Shown: positions 7,526-16,438, numbered from the stretch's first letter. The stretch is DNA of 64,000 nt from DASREM01 sp035652095 (GCA_035652095.1 DASREM010000013.1:124001-188000); one strand, 5' to 3'. Notes: a model not told the origin generated them from the sequence alone. Program-made: numbers and translations.

Positions 7526-9853
7526 TTAGGTGGGAACGCGGAGAAGCAGGTAGCCGCCGATAAATGCGAAGATGAGGGCGGGCGACCATGCCGCCAGCAC
7601 CGGCGGAAGCTGGCTGATGTTTCCCATCGCTTCGAACAGTCCTGAGACCGTCCAATACACGACGGCCACTCCCACCGCAACGGCTACACCGGCGATCGTG
7701 CCCCGCTTGCCTGCGGACAAGGAAAACGGCACCGCCAGAATGGCCATGATCAGGGTGATGACCGGGAAGGCAAACTTCTTTTGTAACTGGACCCGCAAGC
7801 GGACCACATCGAAGCCGCTCTGCTGCAGGTCGTGGATGTAGCGCCGCAGTTCCTCGTAGTTCATTTCCGACGACTGCTTCACTTCCTTCTTGAAATACGA
7901 GGGTTGCTCGCTCAGCATGGAGAACGTGGAAACTTCGAAGGTGCGATAGTCGGCGATGGCCGAGCCTCGCACGTCGCGCTCCCATCCCTGGGTGCACACC
8001 CATCGCTTCAGGCGATCGTCCCAGTGCGCGCGGTCCGCGTACACTCTTCGCGTCATCTGAAAATTGCTGGGATCGAATTGAAAGACTTCCAGGTCGCCGA
8101 ACTGATCGCGGTCCGAGTCGAAGAACTGGTAGTAGTAGATATTCGAGTGCTGCCCGAAAATCCACTTGCGATCGGGATTCAAGTAGGTTTGCGGAGGCTT
8201 GCCCTTGATTTCGTTTCTCAATGCGTCTTGCCGCTTGTTGGCGTGCGGCAGATAGAACTGGTCGAAGAAAAACAGGCCCGCCGCGAGCATCGTGCACATC
8301 ACCAGCACCGGCACCACGATGCGATAAATACTGATTCCGGTCGCCTTGATGGCCGTAATCTCGTTGGACCGCTGCATCAGACCGAATGTCACCAGTACGG
8401 CCAGCAGAATGCTGAGCGGGGTCACGTTGTAAAGGAAGTAGGGAGCGACGTTGATCAGATAAGCCGCCACCGTCAATGGCGAGATCTGGTTGCGCAGGAT
8501 GTCTCCCAGAAGTTCAAACAGGGTGAACACCAGAAGCAGCATCAGGAAGCTAGACACAATCATTGCGAGGTAGAGCAGAAAATCGCGAATGACGTAGTCG
8601 TCGAGGATCATGGGAAAACGGGCGCTGAGAACGCGCTTCCGGCTGGAAGCACGCTCGAACGCATCTTCCGCGCGATTGGGCAGCAGCAGCGATCCCCTTT
8701 CTTTCCATCGCGCTTTAAACGGCAGCCAGATGGGCAGTGAGGAGATTTCAAAGGGCTTGTGTTCGGCGCGCCAGAGCAGCAACGCTCCTCCGACAAGGAA
8801 CACGATATCCGCAAGCCAGACTCCCAGCGCCGGCGAGACCTTTCCCTGGCGCGCCAGCGACACGCCAATGAGAGATGCGGAGTAATAAAGAAAAACCAGA
8901 ATGATGGTGAGTACAAAGCCGGTGGACTTCCCACCCTTCTTGGAAGACAAGCCGAGCGGGATTCCCACCAGCGCAAGCACGACACATGCAGTTGGTAGCG
9001 CGAAACGGCGATGGTACTCGATGTAATACCAGCGCCGGGTAATGCGGTCGGTTTTCAGAGCGGCGGCAGGCAAGTCTGCGGTAGCGAGTTCGGAGATCGG
9101 CGCCGGCTCCTGCTCCCGGTTGTTCTCAGTTTGCGGCAGCTGAATTGGAATGTCGGTCTGATCGAAGGTGGTGATCTGATAGTGCTGAGGATCCCTGGGA
9201 TCGTTCTCATGGGTTGCGCCATTCGAGAGATGCAGGTGCAGACGATCAGGTCCCTCGCTGACCAGGATGCCCTGTTGCGCCATGGTGACGCGGGGCGCCG
9301 ACGGCGTGGTCACGTCGGCAATGAAAACGCCTTTCCAGATGGCTGCTCCCTGCGCGCTCTTCACGTCCTGCACGTAGAGTACGAGTTGCGGAAAACCCTC
9401 GTAGAAGACGCGGGGTTGCAGCTCAAAAGAAGCCTGAGAGGCCTTGAGCCGGTCCTGGAGCCGTCCCAGCGCGGCCTGGGAGCGGGGCGCGAGGTAGACG
9501 CTGTTGAACATCGCAATTCCCCAGCCGATCAGGACGAAGATGGAGAGGATGCGCAGGAATGTCCACACTCCAAGGCCGCTTGCGCGCATGGCGGTAATTT
9601 CGCTGTCCGCGGCCAACCTGCTCAAACCGATGAGGATTCCAATGAGCACGCCCATGGGGATGGTGTAAGTCAGGGCCACGGGAACGGTGAAGAAGAAGAT
9701 CTCCGCCACACTGGGCAGAGGTGCGGAATTCCGGACAACCAACTCCAGAATCCGGCCAAGATCACGGGTGAAGAGTACAAAAGTGAATACGGCTGCGCCG
9801 ATGAGCCCAGCCGCCGCGACCTCGCGAAGAAGATAGCGGGTAAGAATCCGCAT
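7526..9853 (-). CDS. fused LptF-LptG lipopolysaccharide export permease
   Basis: A 775-residue protein carrying two complete YjgP/YjgQ permease units. The first unit (about residues 1-375) contains ADSEITAMRASG, the LptF-type coupling region. The second (from about residue 415, after the Met in FPMILDDYVIRD) contains RSNEITAIKATG at the same place. Each unit has two N-terminal and several C-terminal membrane helices around a beta-jellyroll periplasmic domain. In most Gram-negatives LptF and LptG are two proteins that form the LptB2FG transporter moving LPS from the inner membrane. Here one polypeptide should provide both halves. The ATPase LptB is not in the window. The start is ATG. Confidence 0.92.
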   Translation of the reverse strand: MRILTRYLLREVAAAGLIGAAVFTFVLFTRDLGRILELVVRNSAPLPSVAEIFFFTVPVALTYTIPMGVLIGILIGLSRLAADSEITAMRASGLGVWTFLRILSIFVLIGWGIAMFNSVYLAPRSQAALGRLQDRLKASQASFELQPRVFYEGFPQLVLYVQDVKSAQGAAIWKGVFIADVTTPSAPRVTMAQQGILVSEGPDRLHLHLSNGATHENDPRDPQHYQITTFDQTDIPIQLPQTENNREQEPAPISELATADLPAAALKTDRITRRWYYIEYHRRFALPTACVVLALVGIPLGLSSKKGGKSTGFVLTIILVFLYYSASLIGVSLARQGKVSPALGVWLADIVFLVGGALLLWRAEHKPFEISSLPIWLPFKARWKERGSLLLPNRAEDAFERASSRKRVLSARFPMILDDYVIRDFLLYLAMIVSSFLMLLLVFTLFELLGDILRNQISPLTVAAYLINVAPYFLYNVTPLSILLAVLVTFGLMQRSNEITAIKATGISIYRIVVPVLVMCTMLAAGLFFFDQFYLPHANKRQDALRNEIKGKPPQTYLNPDRKWIFGQHSNIYYYQFFDSDRDQFGDLEVFQFDPSNFQMTRRVYADRAHWDDRLKRWVCTQGWERDVRGSAIADYRTFEVSTFSMLSEQPSYFKKEVKQSSEMNYEELRRYIHDLQQSGFDVVRLRVQLQKKFAFPVITLIMAILAVPFSLSAGKRGTIAGVAVAVGVAVVYWTVSGLFEAMGNISQLPPVLAAWSPALIFAFIGGYLLLRVPT

Positions 9854-10080
9854 GAGTAAGCAGCGAAATTGAGTCTAACATGTGTACAATGATAGGCAGC
9901 GCGAGAAGGAAGTTCTCACTGTCCGGTAGAACCTACCGTGTGACGGCCCTGTGAGAGCGGATAAGTTTCACGAAACAGTGGAATGCTGACTGGCCCTGCG
10001 ATTGCTATGGCAGGGGCAACCAGGACTTTGTTGTGCTCGGCGTACGACGAAGTAAATTTTTTGCACAAGGCTCCCCCAAA

Positions 10081-10539
10081 ATGCGACGTGCGAAATTGCT
10101 TTGCGTTGACGACGATCCCGGTATTCGTGAGTTTTACGATACCCTGTTTGGCAGCCACGATTATGAAGTAATCCCTGCCGCAGACGGTCGCCAGGCTCTC
10201 TCCATCCTGCGTTCTCACCCCAAACAGATTGATGCTGTTATCAGCGACTACGATATGCCGGGAATGAGCGGTCCCGAGCTGGCTGCGCAGGTCAAGCTTC
10301 TCAGGCCCGATCTGCCGGTGATTATTGTCTCAGGGTCACAACCGGTGCTTGAGGAAGCTCCTCACTTCGTGGATGCTGCGATGGCGAAAGGCGCACCCAT
10401 TCAGGAGATTCTGCGGCGTGTAGGAGTGCTGGTTGGGAGCCGGGAGCAGGAGCTTCGGCGGGCGCGATTCGTGCCTCTGGGTTCCGCCCTGGCAACAGTT
10501 GCCGTGGGAGCACTGATTGTGGGTAAGCGCTTCAGCTGA
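10081..10539 (+). CDS. single-domain response regulator with C-terminal membrane segment
   Basis: A 152-residue protein from ATG 10081 (the longer frame from 10033 adds residues unlike a receiver). Residues 1-120 form a receiver domain: LLCVDDDPG at the start, phosphoacceptor Asp about residue 56 in VISDYDMPGMSG, a Ser in VSGS, and the conserved Lys in AMAKGAP. There is no output domain. Instead the last 20 residues form a hydrophobic stretch (ALATVAVGALIV) followed by Lys-Arg, which could anchor the protein in the membrane. It lies alone between lptFG and glgB, so its partner kinase is unknown. Confidence 0.8.
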   Translation: MRRAKLLCVDDDPGIREFYDTLFGSHDYEVIPAADGRQALSILRSHPKQIDAVISDYDMPGMSGPELAAQVKLLRPDLPVIIVSGSQPVLEEAPHFVDAAMAKGAPIQEILRRVGVLVGSREQELRRARFVPLGSALATVAVGALIVGKRFS

Positions 10540-10545
10540 GCTGGG

Positions 10546-12483
10546 TCACTCGGGCTTCAGAAAAAGCGCGGCGAGCGGTGGCAAGGTCAGTGTCAGGCAG
10601 AATGGCCGTCCATGCATAGAGTGTTCTTCCGCCCGCACCCCGCCCATGTTCCCCATTCCGCTTCCGCCATATTCTCTGGCATCGCTGTTGAGCAACTCCC
10701 GCCAGTAGCCCCCGCTCGGGATCCCGACGCGGTACCCGGGGCGCGGTACGGGAGTGAAGTTGAACACGCCCAGGACGGTGTTTTTCTCAGTTCGTCCCTT
10801 GCGCAAGAGCGAGATGGTGCTGGTAGCGCTGTCATTGCAATCGACCCACTCAAAACCCTCTGAGGTGTGCTCGAGTTCGTGGAGTCCGGGCTCGCTGCGA
10901 TAGACGCGATTCAACTGCTCAGCCCAGCTCTGGACGCCGCGGTTCAGAGAATTCCCCAGCAGGTGCCAATCCAGGCTGCTGTCATGCGCCCACTCATGGA
11001 ACTGGCCGAACTCGCCGCCCATGAACAGCAGTTTCTTCCCCGGCTGCGCGAACATGTATCCCAAGAGCAAGCGCAGGTTGGCGAAACGCTGCCAGTCGTC
11101 GCCCGGCATTTTATTGATCAACGATCCCTTGCCGTGAACCACTTCATCGTGGGAAAGGGGCAAGACAAAATTTTCTGTGAATCCGTACAGCATGCGGAAC
11201 GTGAGCTGGTTATGGTGATATTGCCGGTGGATGGGATCATGCGAAAAATACGACAAGGTGTCGTGCATCCATCCCATGTCCCACTTGAGGCCGAAGCCCA
11301 GCCCGCCCAGGTAGACCGGCTTTGAGACCATGGGCCAGGAAGTGGATTCTTCCGCGTAGGTCTGAACATCGGGATGCTCTTTATAGACTTCCTGGTTGAA
11401 CTGCCGGAGAAATTGGATGGCTTCCAGGTTCTCGCGTCCCCCAAACTTATTGGGGATCCATTCGCCGTGCTTGCGGGAATAATCGAGATACAGCATGGAG
11501 GCCACGGCATCCACGCGCAGGCCGTCGGCATGATACTTGTCGAGCCAGAACATCGCGCTCGACATCAGGAAGCTGCGAACCTCGTTGCGGCCGTAATTGA
11601 AGATGTGTGTCTTCCAGTCGGGATGGAAGCCCTGCCGCGAGTCGGCATGTTCGAACAGGTGGGTGCCGTCGAAGTAGGCGAGTCCGTGCGCATCAGAAGG
11701 AAAGTGCGACGGAACCCAGTCGAGGATCACGCCGATTCCATGCTGGTGGAGATAATCCACCAGGTACATGAAATCCTGGGGAGTGCCGTAGCGGGAGGTT
11801 GGAGCGAAGTATCCGGTTGTTTGATATCCCCATGAACCGTAGAAGGGGTGCTCCATGACGGGCAGGAATTCGACATGGGTGAAGTACATGCGGTTCAGGT
11901 AGTCGGCGAGCCGTGGCGCAATTTCGCGATAGGTGAGCGGCCGGTTATGCTCCTCCGGAACCCGCATCCACGAACCCAGATGCACTTCGTAAATCGAGAT
12001 GGGGGCCGCGAGGGAATCTTTCGATCCGCGGTTCCTCATCCAGTCGGCGTCATTCCATTGATAGTCGATGTTGCACACCACGGATGCCGTTCGCGGCGGC
12101 TTCTCGTGACAGAAGCCGAAGGGGTCGGCTTTGTCGGCCACGTGCCCGTGATGCTGCGAACGAATGTGGAATTTGTAGAGCTGGCCCTCATCGATCCCGG
12201 GGACAAATCCTTCCCAGATGCCGGAGCTTTCCTTGGGACGCAGGGGATGAGCCTGTGGGTCCCAACGATTGAAGCTTCCGATCACGGATACCTCTCGCGC
12301 GCTCGGGGCCCAGACCGCGAAGTAGGTGCCCCGTACCTCGCCGGAGCCAATTACGTGAGCGCCGAGTTTGTCGTACATGCGGTAGTGAGTGCCTTCATTG
12401 AACAGGTGAAGGTCCTGGCCCGTAAGGAGGCTCACTTGCGTCGGAGAAGCGACAGTTGGGGAAGTTGGAGCAGAGTTGGTCAT
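10546..12483 (-). CDS. glgB: 1,4-alpha-glucan branching enzyme
   Basis: A 645-residue GH13 branching enzyme that forms alpha-1,6 branches in glycogen in the cytosol. An N-terminal CBM48 domain (about residues 45-135, GTYFAVWAPSAREVSVIG) precedes the (beta/alpha)8 barrel. The catalytic nucleophile is the Asp in LRVDAVASM (about residue 325), the acid/base the first Glu in YAEESTSWP (about residue 378), and the third Asp is in PLSHDEVVHG. The extra N-terminal domain seen in longer GlgB proteins is absent, so this is the shorter type. It is divergent from a GH57 glycosidase gene, consistent with a glycogen or alpha-glucan locus. Confidence 0.96.
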   Translation of the reverse strand: MTNSAPTSPTVASPTQVSLLTGQDLHLFNEGTHYRMYDKLGAHVIGSGEVRGTYFAVWAPSAREVSVIGSFNRWDPQAHPLRPKESSGIWEGFVPGIDEGQLYKFHIRSQHHGHVADKADPFGFCHEKPPRTASVVCNIDYQWNDADWMRNRGSKDSLAAPISIYEVHLGSWMRVPEEHNRPLTYREIAPRLADYLNRMYFTHVEFLPVMEHPFYGSWGYQTTGYFAPTSRYGTPQDFMYLVDYLHQHGIGVILDWVPSHFPSDAHGLAYFDGTHLFEHADSRQGFHPDWKTHIFNYGRNEVRSFLMSSAMFWLDKYHADGLRVDAVASMLYLDYSRKHGEWIPNKFGGRENLEAIQFLRQFNQEVYKEHPDVQTYAEESTSWPMVSKPVYLGGLGFGLKWDMGWMHDTLSYFSHDPIHRQYHHNQLTFRMLYGFTENFVLPLSHDEVVHGKGSLINKMPGDDWQRFANLRLLLGYMFAQPGKKLLFMGGEFGQFHEWAHDSSLDWHLLGNSLNRGVQSWAEQLNRVYRSEPGLHELEHTSEGFEWVDCNDSATSTISLLRKGRTEKNTVLGVFNFTPVPRPGYRVGIPSGGYWRELLNSDAREYGGSGMGNMGGVRAEEHSMHGRPFCLTLTLPPLAALFLKPE

Positions 12484-12663
12484 TTTGTGCTCCTGCTAGT
12501 GTACCGGAGGTCGCGCCGCCCGTGGCCGGGCAGTTCGCTGAATCGAGAGCTGAATTTACTCAACAGTTTCGGCTGAGCCTTACGTGCAACTCCCCTGGGT
12601 GCAATTCGGTTTCTCGGTACCCCGTCATGCTAGACTGCACTTCAGAGCTGATTTCTTACTCGC

Positions 12664-14919
12664 ATGCCCGCTCTTCGCGTTGTCGTTTTGTGGCACCAGC
12701 ATCAACCCTTTTACAAGGACCTGGTCACCGGGGAATACCGTCTCCCCTGGGTCCGCCTGCACGCACTCAAAGACTATTACGGAATGGTCAAGCTGTTGGA
12801 CGAGTTCCCTAACGTTCACCAGACCTTCAATTTAGTGCCCTCTTTGATTGCCCAGATCCAGGATTACGTTGCGGGTACAGCGCACGACCCCTTTCTGCAG
12901 GTTGCGGCCAAGCCCGCTCAAGATCTGAGCCCGGAGGAGCGGCGTTTCGCGCTGCAATACCTGTTTCAGGCCAATCCGGTGAACATGATCGGGCGCTACC
13001 CGCGGTACCGGGAGTTATGGGAACGGTTTCGAAGCGTAGGCGATTCGCCGGACCGCGCTGACAAGTATTTTCTGGTGCAGGATTTTACCGATCTGCAAGT
13101 GCTTTCGCAGATAGCCTGGTTTGATGAGTTCTTTCTGGATGATCCAGAGGTGCAGGGGCTGGTACAAAAAGGGCACAGCTTCTCGCTCGACGATCAGAGG
13201 TTTGTGATCCGTCGCGAGCAGGAACTTCTGGCAAGAGTGCTTCCGGCCCATGCCGACGCGGCGGCGCGCGGGGGGATCGAAATCTCAACCTCGCCGTTTT
13301 ATCACCCGATCCTGCCGCTGGTATGCGATAGCAACATCGGCGCGGTTTCATCGCCGCGATTGCCGCTGCCGCAGAACCGCTATCGCCATCCCGAGGATGC
13401 TCGCGAGCAACTCGTGCGCGGGCTCGACCTGCATGAAAAGGTGTTTGGAAAACGTCCTGTCGGGGTTTGGCCTTCGGAGGGCAGCGTTTCGGAGGAAGTA
13501 TTCTCGGTGGCCCAGAAGGTAGGAGTGAAGTGGATGGCCACGGATGAAGGCGTTTTGGGACGAAGTCTCGGCGTCTTTTTTGCCCGGGACAGCTATGGAC
13601 ATCTTCCCGCGGACCTTGCGAAAAAGCTTTACACCATCCACCGTTTTGAGAACAAAGAAACCGAGATGCACCTGATCTTCAGGGACCATAGCATTTCGGA
13701 CCTGGTGGGTTTTGTGTATTCGGGGATGCCGGCGGAGCAGGCCGCCAAACATCTCATGCAGAACATTCGTGCTGCGGCCCAACCCATTCTCCAGAAGGGA
13801 GAAGACGCGGTTGTGCCGGTCATTCTTGACGGCGAAAACGCCTGGGAGTATTACCCGCGCTCAGGGCGGGAATTTTTGCGCCGTTTCTACGACTTGCTGG
13901 CCCAAGAGAAAGACGTCGAGGCCGTCACCGTGTCGGAGGCGATTGGCCGCCACAAGAAATTCAACGTGCTGTCCTCCATTGTTCCTGGCTCGTGGATCAA
14001 CGCCAATTTCAATGTCTGGATCGGAGCGCCGGAGGACAATCGCGCCTGGGATTACCTTTACCACGCGCGTAACTTCTACGAGCAGGCGGCTCCGCGCGCC
14101 AGTGAGACGCAGCGAAAACTTGCGCTTGAAGAAATCCTGATCGCCGAAGGCAGCGATTGGAACTGGTGGTATGGTCCGGAGCACCACTCGGCCAACGACC
14201 GCGAGTTTGACGAGTTGTACCGTAAGCACCTCTCGAACATCTACCAGGCGCTGGGGGCAAGCCCGCCTGACTACCTGGCGCAACCGATCATTGGCGCCGC
14301 CGCACGCCCGTCATTTACGCCGCAGACCGCCTACATTCATCCCCATGTAAAGGGAGAGATGGTCCGCTACTTTGAATGGATGGGAGCGGCGGTATACACG
14401 TCGGACCGCCGCTCCGGGTCCATGCACGGCAAGCAGTTTCTGCTCGACTCGGTTTACGCGGGAATTGATGAGACCACGCTCTATGGCCGGCTGGATTTTG
14501 CCGGCTCGGTGCCGGAGGGAGATTTCGATGTGGTGGTGAACGTCGAATCCTGGGCGACCGAGGCGGTGCGGGCGCATCGCATCTTGCGCCTCGATGTTAT
14601 GGTTGCCGATCGCAACATGACGGGCTGGAAGCTAACCGAGGGGGACGATGCGCAAGCGCCGCGATCAGCCGCGAATTCCGCAGAGGTTGCAGTTGCGCTG
14701 AAGCGGAATCTTGAATTCAGCCTGCCATTGCAATTGCTCATGGCGGGGCCGGTGTTGGAAAAGAAAGATGCGGGAAAGGTGTTGGATGCGGTCGCAACCC
14801 GCCTGCGCTTGCGATTCAGCCTGTGGCAGAAGGGGCTGCCGGTGGACGCGCTGCCGGTCGAAGGCTGGATCGAGTTGCAACTGGTAAGCGAAGAGGAATT
14901 GGAGTCCGCCGCCTACTGA
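12664..14919 (+). CDS. GH57 family alpha-glucan-acting glycoside hydrolase
   Basis: A 751-residue cytosolic protein with all the main GH57 motifs. HQHQP is at residues 11-15, followed by GIEISTSPFYHPILPL (region 2), GVWPSEGSVSEE with the likely nucleophile Glu at about residue 272, and ATDEGVL with the likely acid/base Asp at about residue 294. The catalytic barrel covers about the first 400 residues. The C-terminal half holds helical and beta domains (FNVWIGAPEDNRAWDYL). GH57 members include alpha-amylases, amylopullulanases, 4-alpha-glucanotransferases and branching enzymes, and sequence alone does not settle which one this is. The neighbouring glgB supports a role in glycogen or maltodextrin metabolism. 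Confidence 0.88.
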   Translation: MPALRVVVLWHQHQPFYKDLVTGEYRLPWVRLHALKDYYGMVKLLDEFPNVHQTFNLVPSLIAQIQDYVAGTAHDPFLQVAAKPAQDLSPEERRFALQYLFQANPVNMIGRYPRYRELWERFRSVGDSPDRADKYFLVQDFTDLQVLSQIAWFDEFFLDDPEVQGLVQKGHSFSLDDQRFVIRREQELLARVLPAHADAAARGGIEISTSPFYHPILPLVCDSNIGAVSSPRLPLPQNRYRHPEDAREQLVRGLDLHEKVFGKRPVGVWPSEGSVSEEVFSVAQKVGVKWMATDEGVLGRSLGVFFARDSYGHLPADLAKKLYTIHRFENKETEMHLIFRDHSISDLVGFVYSGMPAEQAAKHLMQNIRAAAQPILQKGEDAVVPVILDGENAWEYYPRSGREFLRRFYDLLAQEKDVEAVTVSEAIGRHKKFNVLSSIVPGSWINANFNVWIGAPEDNRAWDYLYHARNFYEQAAPRASETQRKLALEEILIAEGSDWNWWYGPEHHSANDREFDELYRKHLSNIYQALGASPPDYLAQPIIGAAARPSFTPQTAYIHPHVKGEMVRYFEWMGAAVYTSDRRSGSMHGKQFLLDSVYAGIDETTLYGRLDFAGSVPEGDFDVVVNVESWATEAVRAHRILRLDVMVADRNMTGWKLTEGDDAQAPRSAANSAEVAVALKRNLEFSLPLQLLMAGPVLEKKDAGKVLDAVATRLRLRFSLWQKGLPVDALPVEGWIELQLVSEEELESAAY

Positions 14920-14931
14920 AAGAAAGAGAGA

Positions 14932-14954
14932 GAGACGCAGCAGAGCTGCGTCTC
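14932..14954 (-). terminator. terminator hairpin between convergent genes
   Basis: A perfect nine-base-pair stem GAGACGCAG/CTGCGTCTC with a five-base loop. Read on the minus strand it runs into a TC/T-rich tract, so it best serves the exported-protein gene ending at 14971. It may also stop the GH57 transcript. Confidence 0.6.
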
Positions 14955-14970
14955 CATAACGCGACTTGTT

Positions 14971-15600
14971 TTATTGACCGCCGCTGACTTCCGGACTCAG
15001 GTTCATGGAACGGCTGAGTTCCAGAGTCAATTCCGTTCCCGAGGGCAGGGCCGCCGAGCGATGCTTTCCGAGCCAGTGCGCTACGGTCGCTGTGGCCCCG
15101 ATGGTGCCCCCGATGAGCAGGCCTTTGCCGCCGCCAACCAGGCCCCCGACGAGCATGCCACCGCCGGTGCCCATGCCAATTTCGGTGAGGTCCTTGCCGT
15201 CGTGGCCTGCGCCCTTGAACTGGCCTTCGGTGTTCACATCAGTTCCCGATCGCAGGCTGGTGTCAACGAGTGGAGCATTTAGCATGAAGCGCTCGCCGTT
15301 GGGCATGACCAGCGTCTCGGGAAATATGCCAATGGTCGGTTTGCCCGCGATCCGCCGTGGTTCGCTTATTTTGGTCACCCGGCCCTGAACCGTGGCCCCG
15401 ATGGGAATGACGGTTTTGCCGGCAATCACGACCGGTTCGGTGACTCTTCCCGAGAACGGGTCGCCATTCTTGTTGGAGAACGTGGACAGCGTAGTCTCAA
15501 GTTTTACTTTAAGTGCGGTGCCTGCCGGAACAGACTGGCTTTGTGCCATGGCTCCTGCGGCCAGCAACGCCGTGCAAAACATCCCAACCCACTTCCTCAT
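14971..15600 (-). CDS. exported protein with glycine-zipper segment
   Basis: A 209-residue protein starting at ATG 15600 (AGGAGG nine bases upstream). A longer open frame exists but overlaps the selenoprotein candidate in another frame and is rejected. It has a signal peptide (cleavage after AMAQ, about residue 23). The body contains a KTVIPIGATVQGRVT motif of the kind found in TrbI/VirB10-like beta domains, and a C-terminal Gly-rich stretch (GGGMLVGGLVGGGKGLL, about residues 140-165) that could insert in a membrane. The function is unknown. It follows the peroxiredoxin-like gene by 23 bases on the same strand and is probably co-transcribed with it. Confidence 0.75.
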   Translation of the reverse strand: MRKWVGMFCTALLAAGAMAQSQSVPAGTALKVKLETTLSTFSNKNGDPFSGRVTEPVVIAGKTVIPIGATVQGRVTKISEPRRIAGKPTIGIFPETLVMPNGERFMLNAPLVDTSLRSGTDVNTEGQFKGAGHDGKDLTEIGMGTGGGMLVGGLVGGGKGLLIGGTIGATATVAHWLGKHRSAALPSGTELTLELSRSMNLSPEVSGGQ

Positions 15601-15623
15601 GGTGCCTCCTGAATCCATTGTTG

Positions 15624-16133
15624 TCAGACTTCTAATCCGCTCTGCTGCTTCAGCAGCTTCAAAACCTGTTCGACCGGCGCTCGGTCGGTCTGGCTGTCGC
15701 CGCGATAGATGTAACTCAGCCGCCGATCGCGTTCCACGATGAGCGTAGCGGGATGCGCGATATGGATTGCATCCCTGCCGAGCCGGTGATACAGCCCGTA
15801 GGCCCTGGTCACAGCGCGGTCCTCGTCCAAGAGAAAAGGGAACGATACCGGATGCTTGACCAGAAATTTCGATGGCTTCCAGATTCCTTCGCCCTTTTCT
15901 GCCGCGACATAAAACAACTGGGCTCCAGCAGCTGCGATCTCGTCCTGGATTGACTCCACCTGAGCCATGCGCTTCACGCAGTTGGGTCACCAGGTGCCCC
16001 GCAGGAATTCGACGATCACGCGACCGCGGGTGAGCGCGCCGGAAAGAGAGATAATCCCTTCCCGGTTTGCGGCCGACAACAGGAACTCAGGTGCGCGATC
16101 GCCGATCTTCAGGGTTTCGGTGTGATCCAACAT
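15624..16133 (-). CDS. candidate selenoprotein: peroxiredoxin-like, in-frame UGA at codon 49
   Basis: Read through one TGA, this frame gives a complete 169-residue AhpC/TSA (thioredoxin-fold) protein: LKIGDRAPEFLL at residues 8-19, RVIVEFLRGTW-U-PNC with the TGA at codon 49, then the rest of the fold, with HPATLIVERDRR at about residues 122-133. The TGA stands where relatives have the first Cys of a GxWCPxC motif, so the product would carry a U-x-x-C redox pair. Without readthrough, a conventional call would begin at GTG 15977 and lose both the motif and the first beta strands. A SECIS-like hairpin lies 20 bases downstream. The start ATG 16133 has no strong ribosome site but fits the family's N terminus. 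The alternative is a nonsense-mutated gene. Confidence 0.72.
15952..15966 (-). promoter_or_regulatory. putative bacterial SECIS hairpin
   Basis: On the minus strand, GGCUC-AGGUG-GAGUC forms a five-base-pair stem with loop AGGUG. A flanking U-A pair can extend it to six. It starts 20 bases after the in-frame UGA and its loop begins 25 bases after it. Bacterial SECIS elements are known to have a short upper stem, a G within the first two loop bases (often GGU) and a loop 16-37 bases from the UGA; all three hold here. A smaller stem UGCG/CGCA lies closer to the UGA and could compete. Confidence 0.55.
15987..15989 (-). other. putative selenocysteine codon (TGA)
   Basis: This in-frame TGA (TCA on the plus strand) is codon 49 of the peroxiredoxin-like gene, between Trp (TGG) and Pro (CCC), three residues before Cys52. 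It is the only stop in an otherwise open family-length frame. Confidence 0.65.
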
Positions 16134-16438
16134 CTGGTTTTGAATCTAAGGCAGGCAAAATTTCGGAACAATAGCAGATGGAGTACGCGGGAACCAGCAG
16201 TGACAAGGGTTTTTGCACAGGGACAAGATGATGGTCACGCGCGAGGGTCGGTGAACACTGACGGGGAACATGGCGTCCGATATAATCCCGAGTTTCGGGA
16301 ATCGCGATGGGAAAGACCTACAACGGTATCGGCTACCTCACTGGACGCAGACTGACGTTTAATCCTGACTACCGGAGCGTCCAAGTGGATGACGAGACCA
16401 GCATTTCATCTACATCATCGGAGAAGGACAGCCATCCT
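16134..16438. other. intergenic region upstream of enolase
   Basis: About 305 bases between two divergent starts. It holds the promoter at 16258-16286, a small hairpin TCCCGA/TCGGGA at 16286-16300 just after the -10 box, and about 150 bases of leader for the enolase transcript. An open frame runs from 16307 into enolase, but the ribosome site GGAGAAGGA favours ATG 16439. I see no other gene. Confidence 0.5.
16258..16286 (+). promoter_or_regulatory. sigma70-type promoter for enolase
   Basis: CTGACG (16258-16263), 17 bases, then TATAAT (16281-16286): a perfect -10 and near-consensus -35 at ideal spacing. It points toward the enolase gene. Confidence 0.6.

Noticed and set aside
15624..15977. 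Reading the peroxiredoxin gene as a short protein starting at GTG 15977
   Set aside because: It would lack the first beta strand and the redox motif, although both are encoded in frame just upstream of the TGA. Readthrough explains the sequence better.
15969..15981. Small stem UGCG/CGCA close to the TGA as the SECIS loop
   Set aside because: Only four base pairs, loop UGAAG without GGU, and nearer than usual; the hairpin at 15952-15966 fits better.
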